64,000 bases of DNA from NCBI GenBank assembly GCA_021234155.1, contig JAJEKV010000005.1, positions 1,550,001 to 1,614,000 on the forward strand, in the 5' to 3' direction. This DNA is from Isoetes taiwanensis. Its lineage: Eukaryota > Streptophyta > Lycopodiopsida > Isoetales > Isoetaceae. This document shows positions 1 to 10,900 of the stretch, piece by piece. Under the pieces are notes generated by a model that had not been told where the DNA came from, searched no databases, and saw nothing but the letters and a program-made list of their open reading frames with translations. Position 1 is the stretch's first letter. Each line of letters begins with the position of its first letter. The translations under genes were made by a program, and so were the position numbers.

Positions 1-1690
1 CCACCTCCACTGATTGTCCACGCCAAAAAATGGCAGCATCGATGAAGGCATCTTGCACAACATCGGTCTGGGCATCAATACTAGGTTCTAAAGTTTGGAG
101 GACTGTATCATCCTCATCTGCAATAGACGGGGATTCAGTAGCTTTCTCAATGCGTTGTTTGACTTTTCTCCACTCGCTTTCTTTACGCCTTTCTTGCCTT
201 CTAAAATAAGTACCATATGTATTGATTGCCAAAGGAAGACCATCACATAGTGGGACTATTTCTTTAATCAAATCTTTCTCCTTATCCTTATCTTGAATTC
301 TTGCGCATTGTATGAACAATTGTTCCGCTTCATGGATCTCTAGTAAATTGGGCTCAAAAAGTTTGTATGCATTTGAACTTGCATTCGGTGGACAAGAAAT
401 ATCACGGAACTCTTTAGCTACTTCGTGGGATCGTGTGGATAGCATTATACAGCTTGACTCTGGAAGTTGTTGATATACATCTCCTGGCAGTAAGCCTCTT
501 AGATCTTTTACCCTCCAAACATTGTCTATGCATAGACACACAGAAAAGCCTTGTTGTTTTAAACGTTGCAAGCAATGGCGCAATGCATTCTGACCTTGAC
601 GAGTGCTTGTGAATGTCTCATTTTTATTTTCCAATTGCTGCAAGATATCACTTTGAATGTTCATTATATTGGTAGGGAGCATGCCCACCTCTACAAAAGC
701 TTTAACTTGCATGGCACCCTTTGGAAATTCTTGGTCGTATAATGCGGTCAACAAAGTAGTCTTTCCAATGCCTCCCATTCCGCACACAGCAAGGACTCGA
801 ATTCCTGCCTGCCTTACAAATGCCAGCAATTCCTCTTGTGTATTGGGCTTGATGGAAGGATCCCCAAGAGGGGCATTGCTGGGTGTAGGGATCTGATTTT
901 TAACAATGGAGACTTCATGGGCAATAGCTTTACCAAGCTGCACATTTAATACTCCACATTGCAAATTAAGTTTGTCGTTCATTTTACTCAGTCGGTCAGC
1001 AAGGTCATCAAGCCCCTTTGCCTTACACTGGGCACAGATGAAACCACAGAGGCACTGTGCCCAACTTTGTTTCCTGAACCACAAACATTTCATTCTTTAC
1101 TTTATTGCCCTTGATACTCTAACGAAAGCATACCCTTTATACTCTAATGAAAGCATGATATACTCTAACGAAAGCATACCTTAAACAACTCTAAATTATG
1201 TAACGCTACGTACCTGGTCTTCTCATTGTCAAATTCAAACGCCTCTGCGCACAGCAAAGCCACGCAATTTTCCTTCACGTATTCATCATACCCCCCTGCA
1301 TCTGCGATTTTTTCCATGGATTCTTTTAGGAACTTGGCATACGTTATTACTTCCCTTGCCTTGTCATCAATTTCTGTATACGCTGCTGCAGTTTGTATTA
1401 TCATGCCCAGAGCTTGAATGCAAATACCCACTAAGGGTGCCTGGCCAGCAACATCACAAATACTTTGTGTCACGTCCTTGAGCAGTGGGACGTTTTCATT
1501 CAGCTTTTGTATTCCCTTCTGCAAAAATGGTTCAGCAATTCAAGTGATTAGAAAGTAAAAAATAACAGGGATCCATCTGGTAGCATACCTTGCCCAGATC
1601 CTTGAAGATTTGCTTAAACGTTGGGCTACTTATGATTTCCTGCTCATTAGCCATAGCAGAAGACACCTGAAGCGTACTGCTGGAAGCCAT
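1..1690 (-). CDS. NB-ARC (NLR) disease-resistance-type protein, 5' part, cut by window edge
   Basis: Intracellular immune receptor of the plant NLR/STAND ATPase class; the C-terminal part lies beyond position 1. I model three exons on the minus strand: 1690-1589 (ATG at 1690), 1518-1214 and 1073-1, joined by GT-AG introns of 70 and 140 nt; the frame stays open through both junctions. About 493 residues are visible. The NB-ARC landmarks are direct: P-loop GMGGIGKTT (about residues 234-242, bases 755-781), kinase-2 LCIDNVW (about 514-537), an RNBS-B-like MLSTRS stretch, and GLPL as DGLPLAIN (about 228-248). The roughly 135-residue N-terminus before exon 3 is helical-looking and is not TIR; I cannot assign it to a standard coiled-coil class. 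Exon 3 opens with a cysteine cluster (QCLCGFICAQC). The family role (ADP/ATP switch in pathogen recognition) is established; ligand and LRR content are unseen. Confidence 0.88.
1115..1179. repeat. Three-copy minisatellite inside NLR intron 2
   Basis: Three near-identical copies of TACTCTAACGAAAGCATA start at 1115, 1140 and 1161 and fill much of the 140-nt intron. The middle copy differs by one base (AACG to AATG). It is not coding. Confidence 0.8.
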
Positions 1691-2489
1691 TAAGTACGAA
1701 TATACGCACAACGATAAAATGGTTTCGAGATGAGCTTAAAAGAGAATGTTGAAGGATTCTTAAAGAGATGAATTTTGAATATAAGTCTTCCTGGATTCAT
1801 AAACTGGAATTCAGTAGACGAATATTGAATTCACAAGCATCGTGGCATCGTGGGTATCCTGGCAAAATGAAGGAAAAGTCAAGTATGCCATTAATATTAG
1901 ACAGTGCAGCAGACTGGTCCATAAACGAGTTCAATATTCTTTTTAGAAAATTTTTAGCCGCCATCTTCAATTTCTGTACAAATACAAGTATATATTAAGA
2001 TTAAAGACATGTGAAGTGTTTGTATTTTGTCAAACTTGATAAATCTAATCAATCTTGTGCGACTCTTAGCTCGATTCACAAGATGTATATTGATTCGTGA
2101 GCATCGTGGCTCGTCAAAATTATAAAATTTTAAAGATTAAATAATACAGAGTGGTTCATAAACGAGTTACAATTCAATTAGGAAATTTCCACAGAACAAC
2201 GTGCACCAAATCATTCTCGGATTCATTGCTTCCAATTCTGGAGACCCATCTTGACTTTTTTCGGTTCTGCATGTTGTATTCATCTGAACCAGAATATGCA
2301 AAGAAGAATAGCAAGTCGTTGTAACAGGGAAGAATGACAAAACAAAATTAAGATTAAATAGCGAAAAAGGCCACTCAATTTGGTTAGCTATTGTGTGAAG
2401 GATCAACAAAATGACAAGCACCTAAACATGAGGAAGATAACATGGTGCTTGTTCTTTGTAAACCAAAGGTGTTAGTTGTTACAGCCAAC
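1691..2489. other. Upstream region of the NLR gene with a diverged internal duplication
   Basis: No gene seen. Two related blocks lie about 250 bp apart: 1820-1960 and 2085-2195. Both carry GCATCGTGGC and then a TCATAAACGAGTT-type motif followed by a TAGRAAATTT-like end. As this is the 5' flank of the minus-strand NLR gene, the duplication sits in its promoter region. Confidence 0.5.
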
Positions 2490-2497
2490 GTCTTGGT

Positions 2498-3867
2498 CAT
2501 GCCCTGACCTAGGTCGGAGTCGGCCTGATCCGACCCACGGTCGGATGGGTCCTAAAACCCAAAAAAAAAAAATTCCAAAAACAGCGGGAACAGAGGATTT
2601 TCGAAGAGATTTGGCAGCCGAAATCTAAACCTGAGTGTTCCTACTCTCTGTTTTCATCATTGCAAGCACTGGACACTGCCAAATCCGGCCAGGGCTCCAG
2701 GTACCTTCTTCCACTGAAAACTAGTCTTGGATGCTTGTAAATGTAAATGCACTGCTCCATTCAGCCGATTAGGGAATAGATTAACCATGGTGTTGTGAAT
2801 GTGAAGGTTGAAAGAAGACCCACTGGAATAAATGGCTCAGAACCATGTCCATAGCTCAGATCTTAAGAATGCTGCACGGCTATTCAGAACCTAACCTGAA
2901 ATCGCAGGTATCTTGTCAAGAACAGGCATATTATCTAATGGATTGAGATGGCTATAAGGATCTTCATAAATCGAATGAAGAAAAATGATGTGATTCTGGT
3001 TGTTTTGCAGGAAAATATGGGTTGATAAGGACTGTGAAAGGCTGCAGGTGTGGAGCTACCCTTGGGCTGATATCACCGTCACTTCAGGTATTCAATCTGA
3101 TTTCCATTGTTTCTATCTTCTACATACCATATTTCTCTGTTCATCACTATTTCACTGTGTAATACAAAATCATAAAAATAAGGAGTATTTGCAAAATCAT
3201 AAGGAGTCTTATTCTTGTATCTATAACTGCTGGATTTTTGCTTAAGTTAGGCATAAACAGATCCATTAATAGATCCTATGACTCTATAGACGGCTGCCTT
3301 TTTTAAAAAAATACCAGGTTTCTCCTGCTGAAAGTGAACATGTGGTGGAATACCACATCCAAACTGTGGTATTTATTTGTATTCATGCTTTGAATTTGTT
3401 GTTCCACTTCTACACTGCAATATAAGGATCTGTTAAGCAGAAAGCCTACTACTGTTGCTCAAATGCGCAGACAACATAAGTGGCGGATATGCTTATGTTT
3501 AAGACTACTTTTGAGCTTGAACTTGGGCCTATTAAGACGAAGATTAGAAATATGTATTTGGTTTGATGCTACTATTTACTCGTTTTCTTATGTATCTTTC
3601 CTCAAAAGACAATGTATTTTGCTTTGTTTGAAGTTTAATAGCATAAATCGACTATTTAGAAATTATTTGAGGTGTAAACTTGTCTGTATTCACTATTTAT
3701 TTAGAAGTAGAGATGTATTACATGTTATTTATGCATTAACTGCAGGAAAAAAGAAAGTTGAATTTTGGCGGAATAGGTCGGTAGGTCGGCAAAAAATCCC
3801 CACCTAAGTCGGCCTTCTCCCACCTAGGTCGGCAGGTCGGTTAGGTCGGTGGGTCGGCCCAACTATG
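2498..3867. mobile_element. Non-autonomous hAT-like DNA transposon (1370 bp) with 8-bp TSD
   Basis: The octamer GTCTTGGT occurs at 2490-2497 and 3868-3875, directly flanking a 1370-bp segment, which is the target-site duplication size of hAT elements. Both ends are crowded with GGTCGG/CCGACC motifs (about 2508-2550 and 3777-3858), the subterminal repeat pattern where hAT transposase binds. The outermost bases are CATGCCCTGACC on the left and, reverse-complemented, CATAGTTGGGCCGACC on the right, so the terminal inverted repeats are short and imperfect. No transposase is visible, so it would depend on a partner elsewhere. The interior includes an exon-like segment at 3011-3087. Confidence 0.7.
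3011..3087 (+). pseudogene. Exon-like segment inside the hAT-like element
   Basis: A 77-nt segment is preceded by a pyrimidine-rich tract ending TTTTGCAG and followed by GTATTC, i.e. good acceptor and donor sites. It is open in a frame reading KIWVDKDCERLQVWSYPWAD. It may be an exon caught from a host gene by the element. I do not recognise the source protein, and the segment is short enough that chance cannot be excluded. Confidence 0.35.
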
Positions 3868-3875
3868 GTCTTGGT

Positions 3876-6239
3876 TGTGCTTCATATCTTGGATCTTAAA
3901 CCCATTGCTTCTGCAAGTTTCTTACCAAGGTTCAGAGTTCTTAATAGATCTATACAATGTATGCAATGCCCCTGTTTGATCAACTGGAAATAAGTTTAAA
4001 CTTGAATCAAGCTTCAAGACTCGGTTGGTTGTTAGATCCCTATGTGTTGGTACTGTTCTTTATCCTGCTCAACGTCTTCAAGGATTTTTCAGGAGTTAGA
4101 GAAAATCCGTATCCAAACAAACTTGAATGGCATACGGAAAGCTATATCCCATCTTTTAGATTGGCAGCATAAGTTATGGCTCTTAGTAGGCAAACTAGGA
4201 GGCACTGTCTAGACAACAATGAAATCTAGCAAACAACAATGGGAGATAGCAAATACAAAGTTCTCATGTCATAAATCTACATTAGCAGATTTAAAATGGT
4301 TGTGTCCCTTACTTCACATTCCAATTAAGAGCTTGTTTGGTTTGAATACGTTACTCCAAGATATTACTCGGCCTCTCAAGGACTTCAGAAGCCTTGACAA
4401 AATAATCAAGTTGTACGTGAGCAAAGAAATTCATTCACGTTCTAAACAACAATATTCTATCTGAGGCATAAACTGAAGAGTTTTATGGCTTGTTGCATAT
4501 GCATCAATTATAGAATTTCACGAAACTGCAGCAAATGAGCAATGTTGAGATCCCTTGCCGGGGCATGAGCATCAAGTATTGAGTTCCAAACTCCTACATT
4601 TTAGAACATGAGGTTCTCATGCAGGCTGCTATACATTTTAATGAAAGTAATTTCAAGATCAGTTCTAAATGTGTTTTAGTGACATGCAATTTGGAAATGA
4701 TTTTAGACGTTCTGTGTAATCTGTTATGGATTCATTTGACCCTAACCTGCAAAGTGGCAGACAACAATCGAAATAGAAATCTTCATTAAAACGTCATAAT
4801 CAAAGAATGGCACTATTTTCAAGCTCCTTGCCTGATAAAACATAGCATATTGCTCTCAACTTCAGAACATAGCTGCAGATTGATAGCTTGTAAAAGGATA
4901 TTCGTCCTTTTTACATGGATCTGCACTCAAATGACTATCAGTGATCACAGAAGATTATCAAATAATGTATTAGAGGATGTTAGCTATGATGACTGTAGTT
5001 ATTATCAAAGGAAAACATGAAATTATTTATAGGTTTCTTTTTGTAAAGAAGAATTACTATGCGATTATTATTAAGTAACACTTCCAAATTTATTGTTTGT
5101 TTTTAAATTATAAACTCCATAGTTGAAGCAATCTATTGAAATAAAAAATATTTCTAGCAAGTTGCATGCATTCCAAGCTCAAATGAATAGTCATCATTCT
5201 TGATATTTAGAAGATTTTCAATTAATGCTTAAACAACATAAATAAGGGAATTATGTAGCCACAAAGAGCAGCAGGATTTAGAAGTCACATATAATAGAAT
5301 AGAAGAGAATGTATTTTTCATCCACGGAGTCCCATCTCAAATCCATAGATTCTACTCAAATGCATAGATTCTACTCGAGATGTAGAGACTCATTCCCTCT
5401 AGGCCTTATACATGGAGTGATGCACTCCAAACAGAGCATAATGGACAAAAATGTCAATCATGTCCATCCATGGAAAAATTAAATAAGTTGATTGATTCTC
5501 AGGAGTCTGCAATCTACAAAAGTCTACACGGGCATAGGCATTCACCTTGATGTCAAAATTTTAGGATTTCCCTAACTACAGAGACTCTTTTCTCCAAAGA
5601 AAGTAGAGTATCATCATTAGTGCATGTATGGGAAAAGAAGAATAATTGTATATATCATGCATTGCAGGGAGCATAACATGGAGGAAACTTCAAATAAATC
5701 GGATTAACTGAAACAAAATTCTATGTGGGTCATCTACGAATTAGAATCAAGATAAAATAAGAACAGGACCAAGGACAATAACACTGAGCTTCAAATGGGT
5801 GACATTTCAAGAAGCAATTTTGTGCGGGTCATGTTAGGCAATGCCTAAGTTAAAGATTTAACAGGAGGACAAATAGAAAATGTAGAATAAAAGGTTGTGA
5901 TGCAAACATACGTTGGAATAAAAGATAAACTTGCCCTTCAAAATTGGCTCTTCCAATTGTTCTTGTTGTTCATAGTTTCTTAAGAAGTAAGGCTGCTGCA
6001 GAGTTGGCTTTCATATGATGCAGGAGGTTTCTGAAAGCAGACAAAATATCCGTTAAATTGTAATCAAAACCTACAAGCTAGGGAATGGTTTAGATAATGG
6101 CCATAAACTAAAGGTGCAAGGAGAATAAAAAATTTCTCAATGGATAAACAAACAATAAATAGCTTCATGTGACAAATATCCCTATGCTATGTTTTGCCAA
6201 GCCTTGACTTAAAATAGGCAAAAGATTGTTGGGCATTTT
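3876..6239. other. Gene-free AT-rich stretch
   Basis: Only short, unsupported reading frames. There is a small repeat at 5337-5395 (ATAGATTCTACTC twice). No RNA gene, transposon end or recognisable protein seen. Confidence 0.5.
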
Positions 6240-8265
6240 GATGGCAACTCATTGCAAGCAAATGGGGTCCGCTATTGCTTCCAATCATCACTACTCTTTT
6301 AAATCAAGCTTTGTAAGAAGGCTTGCCAGAAACTTGGGCTGTCAGTAAGGTTGTACCAATTCACAAAGCAGGTGATAAGCATGACCCTTCTAATTATCGC
6401 ATGATCATGGTAAGTTCCATATTTTCAAAGCTCTTAGCCAGTCTTACTGAGAAGCAGTTGACATCATGGGCAGAACATACTGAGTGTTGTAGGACAGACA
6501 GGCTTTCGTCCATGCCATTCTACAATAGACCATATTTTCACATTGCGCATGCTTATTGAACATAGTCGAAGTCTGAAACAAGACCTCTATATATGCTTTG
6601 TGGATTTTACTTACGCTTTTGATACGATTACCACGCGAGCTTCTTTGGCGGCGCTTTGCGGGCACTTGGGGTTCCACAAGATCTTCAAAATGCGGTTTAT
6701 CGGCTCTATGAAAGGGTTTTTGCTAAATTTCCAAAGATCGGTACTCAAATCACTAGCAATATTGGAGTTAAATCGAGGGGTTGCCCTTTATCTCCTACAC
6801 TCTTTGGCTTGTACATTGATCAATTGGAAGAATGGCTTGATAATCATGGCGGCGGAGGTCCACATTTGGCACACTATATCATTAGGCAACTTATGTATCT
6901 TGATGATGTTTCACTTCAGCACATACATTTGCTAGTATGCGACAACATTTACATGCTCGCATAGTTTTTGTGAGAACACAGGTTTGCGTGTTAATCTCCA
7001 AAAGACCAAGCTTTTGGTAGTTCAATCTTCTCGTCACAATGTTCCCCTATGCACTATGATAGCCGCTGAAGTTGAAGTTGTAGATAGCTACAAGTATCTT
7101 GGTGTAGAATTACAGAAGAACACACTTTGGGAACGATGTATTACCAAGCGGGTGGGCTGCTTGGATGGAGAGCACTCTATGCAATGCAAAACAATTGTTT
7201 TTATGCTTGAAATTCATGATTGGCCACGGAAAGCCCACTTGTTTGGGTTTTGGTAGAGCCTGTTTTCTTGTATGGTTACGAAGTGTGGGGGCACGCCATT
7301 AGTGCTAGTGCTTGGGAGAGCTTGGAGCGGGTGCAAAAGTCCTTTCTCACTTACAGCCTCGGAGTTAAAACAACGGTGACCTATGCTATTCTTTTACAAG
7401 AGACAGGTTTTTGGCCTCTTCAACATTCTTCCATGAAGCGCCATCTCCACTATATCTACAAGGTGCACCACGTGGATGATGTTAGGTATCCTGTTCTTGC
7501 ACTTGCCATGGCTGAATCTCCTCAGCGTTTGAAATGATGTTGGAAAGAGCATTGCACTACATGGTTTGCCCGTTGGGCTGTGCAACCAGAGCACTGCCTG
7601 ATGCTTGCCAGTTCTCATCCTGAGCTTTTGGAACAATATCTCAATGGTCGTTTTTCTCAAAAGATATGGGACGCAGTTACTTTGGCCCAAGTGAAAACTG
7701 GTCATTATCATGCACACATAAATCCCACTTTGGCACCAGGGCCCCAAGCTTATTTGCTTGCTTCATTGTCCAGGAACAAGCTTGTAGCTATTGCATCAAT
7801 TCGCACGGGGTCCCACAGGCTACGGATTGAGACAGGTAGATGGGAGCAGCCGCAATTGCCGCGAGAAGCGAGACTATGTGCCTGTTGCCAGTTACAGGTT
7901 ATTGAAGATGAAAGCCATACTCTTCTGAGTTGCCCTGCTTTTGAGATAGTCCGGAATCATTTTTTGACCTTAGCATTCTATTTCACGCTTCCACAACTTC
8001 TCAGAGCACCATCTGTGCATGACTTGACATTATACATACTTGAGGTTCTAGATAAACGTATGCAATTACTGAGCCCTCAGTAGTCATTATCTCTGCTTGT
8101 CTAGTATCATCATTACTGCAAAGGTTTTTCCCTTGAAAACCTTTCGAGGCAGAGGTTTTTTAATCCTAGTAGTAATGATTGTACTAGCCCATTGTATGGG
8201 TCCCATGACCTATTGGTCTCCGTGGACGTTAAAAAAACTATTCTATTCTATTCTATTCTATTCAT
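6240..8265 (+). mobile_element. LINE copy 1: decayed, 5'-truncated non-LTR retrotransposon
   Basis: Reverse-transcriptase homology starts near 6263 (NQAL...EGLPETWAVSKVV, then SNYRMIMVSS) and runs through a YLDD catalytic box at 6896-6907, in three frames, with a stop near 6313 and several frameshifts. The C-terminal part (7580-8083) is still open for 167 codons and holds the GSHRLRIETGRW motif and a Cys/His cluster (CACCQ, then EDESHTLLSC) typical of plant LINE ORF2 C-termini. The 3' UTR ends with GTCCCATGACC and TCCGTGGACGTT (8200-8230), then five TATTC units (8239-8263). No endonuclease domain is present, so it is 5'-truncated and dead. Confidence 0.85.
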
Positions 8266-10723
8266 CTTTTAATGGAAGTATACCCATAATGCATCTGGTG
8301 CTTCTTTCATTTTAGAAATTGGCCATTCTCAGCCTGTTCATGTTCTGGATTCCCCCTCTTATATTCCTTCAAATGCATTGACTTACGTTCTGGTTGCATG
8401 ATGTATTATCTTCGAATGAGTTTTTCTAGGCTCTTGCTATGGAGTCCATCCAACAATGGAAGTTAATATGTTTTCATTTTGAATATAGAGCAGGGAGTAG
8501 ATGTTCTCAAATCTTCCGGGACATAAATATGCACCCTCAATGTATATAGAGCTGACCGAGATGATGCACGGATGGCTTAATACCTGGACCAACAAGAGAC
8601 TTGCCAGAACATTCTTTCAAGTCAGTTGGGGTAAACCCTTGAGATCTAGATAGTGCTACATTTATGGGACTTTTTCTTTTCATAGATTTGTGTGCATGCT
8701 TAATCCATAGGTGTCACATACCTGCAATCAGTGTTTTCAACAAGGACGCACTCCAGTATGGAGGCAATGAGCATGAACTTAAACCAGAACAAACAATCAT
8801 TCCAAATGGTAGTTGCACAACAAAATGTAAGTAGTTCACTCCCTCATAGGGTATGCATCATGGTGGTAATATTCGCACTGTTGTAACTAGATTCTTATTC
8901 TGTTTTGTAGGAGCACATTGGCTATGAGCACTAGCATTTTTGAGCCCTATTACGATCTTAGAGGTTTCTGTTTGAGGTGAATTTGATTCTTTAATTATGG
9001 CAGATTCTATAATAATCAGGGCAACATTGACTTTGACAAAAATTTGAGAGGAATTTTACTGTTTGAGGTGACTTTGATTCTGCAATTATCATAGGTTCTG
9101 CAATAATAGTTTCTATGCAGTACTGTAGGTTCTCTGATCAGAGCAACATTGGCTTTGACAAAAATAGCGTGTGGAGTCGGTAAGACATTATCACCTGCTA
9201 GATAAACCTTGCAGGATCTCTGACATTCCATTGGCTGCAAATAGGTGATGCGAACCTGGGTTATGATAATCTGCTGGCGGCTTCATTATAAGATTGGGGC
9301 CATTACCTTAGACGAACCTAATGCTATTCATTGAACTGTAACATAGAACTTTCTCAGTACTTCAAAGCGACCGCAATATCTTAAAATTTCTATTGTAGAA
9401 ATACTTGAAAAACATTTGGTGCATGCTCCACATTGCAACATTTCCTTCATTTATGTTTGAAATAAAGATCTGAAGAGGCTTGGGAAACAAAATTTACTCA
9501 CCATGCCTTACGATAGACTATTGTTTTGTAATTCAATATGCATATCATTGTGTTGCATGAAGTTCCTTAGCAATAGACCATGTTGAGAAACTACGCAAAA
9601 ACTTCATGTTGTAAATTATTACGCATATTTTTGTGCGACCTATGATGAAACGAACAACTCTGTTATATATGCACTTCTTCACTAGGATTGCATTCTCAAC
9701 TAAGTTTAAGCAATTTGAATAGAATGCAATTGAAAAGATTTTGTGTGTGATCCTAGATCATGTAAAGAAAACTATTAATTTTAGGTTATACAAAGAAAAT
9801 GATTATTGTTTTTAAACTATATCAAAGATAGCTTCTGAGTCTGGGTAAAAGTGTTGAATGGAGAGGGCTTTGGGCTAAAAACATGGATCGGCAGTATTAC
9901 ATGTTTCAACCTTTAGACATTTCAAGTTAACACAAGATCCCTCGACAACAAGACATAGAACCAACATAATGTGTTTAAGCTCTTATTAATATTTTGTCTA
10001 TTTTGCACTATATAATCAAATATAATTTTGGTTTAAAATATAGTACACATACCCTCGACACAGGCCCGAGATTTATTGTATTCAAATAGATAGTTGAGAT
10101 TCTTGCAAAGCACATACTAACATACCCCTTGAAATTTCACCTAGCTATGCAAGTTTTGCTCCTAATCCAATAACAATTTCCATCATAGACATATAATATA
10201 TAGTTCCACAGAACATTATTATGTAGTTTAAACATTAGAAAGAGCTTGAATTAATGCAGGCACACCTCAATTCTAATCTTACTATGCTATTGAATGTTGA
10301 TAAAATCCATGATTCTTAGTCATGTGTAATGATGTCTGCATTTGCCATAATTTTTTTACAACCATCACGTGCATAATCAAAACAAAATCATCACTAATCC
10401 TACATGCACCTTCCTCCAAAGTAAAGAGGGGCACACAACTTCAACTATAATTGTTGTTGATTTCACATTGCAAGGCAAATCTCTAGAGGTTGCTAAAGCA
10501 AACAGAGCCTCACCATAAAATCATTTCGATAAAACTATTATAAAAAACAAAAGACCACGTGCTACAAAATATATGCAATTAGGCAAATTAATTCCTACAA
10601 AATGGCTTCTTACATTTATCAACAAATCTTAAAGGGTTGCTCCATATTACCTTTTTCCCCTCCAAGCCACACTATTTATCCTATCCAACAATAAATCAAC
10701 CACCTCTTCAAATTGTTGCTAAA
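8266..10723. other. Gene-free stretch between LINE copy 1 and a Helitron-like end
   Basis: No supported gene. Contains the tandem duplication at 8969-9166. It may partly be the body of the Helitron-like element that ends at 10751, but I see no 5' terminus or Rep/helicase coding. Confidence 0.45.
8969..9166. repeat. Two-copy diverged tandem duplication (period about 91 bp)
   Basis: TGTTTGAGGTGA at 8969 recurs at 9060, and both copies end in a GCAACATTG-CTTTGACAAAAAT block. The second copy has about 20 extra bases in the middle. Confidence 0.75.
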
Positions 10724-10751
10724 GCTCGGCAACGCCGGGCACCATAACTAG
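10724..10751 (+). mobile_element. Helitron-like 3' terminus
   Basis: A GC-rich hairpin (stem GCTCGGC/GCCGGGC, one G-T wobble, loop AAC) is followed by ACCATAA, then CTAG and a T at 10752. A terminal hairpin a few bases before CTRR, inserted 5' of a T, is the Helitron 3' signature. The same layout recurs at 45334-45361 and, on the minus strand, at 34338-34365. The element body would lie to the left; its 5' end was not found. Confidence 0.6.
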
Positions 10752-10767
10752 TTTTAGTTATATTTCA

Positions 10768-10876
10768 AATAAGACTAGGTGTCTTATTATTTTATGGCGG
10801 GGGAAATCCCCCGAAATAAAATAAGACTCCATTTACAATCCAAACCTATTCCGAACCTAAATAAGACGTCTTATTT
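10768..10876. repeat. Cluster of three palindromes built on AAATAAGAC/GTCTTATTT
   Basis: 10768-10789 is AAATAAGAC-TAGGT-GTCTTATT. 10787-10824 is a long hairpin with arms TTATTTTAT/ATAAAATAA and CGGGGG/CCCCCG round an AAAT loop. 10859-10876 is a perfect palindrome AAATAAGAC|GTCTTATTT. This resembles a small foldback or MITE-type element. Confidence 0.65.
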
Positions 10877-10900
10877 TAATAGTGGAAAAGTGATTTTTTT

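Noticed and set aside
2440-3880. Autonomous transposon with transposase
   Set aside because: No transposase-like frame in the 1370 bp, so only a non-autonomous element is called.
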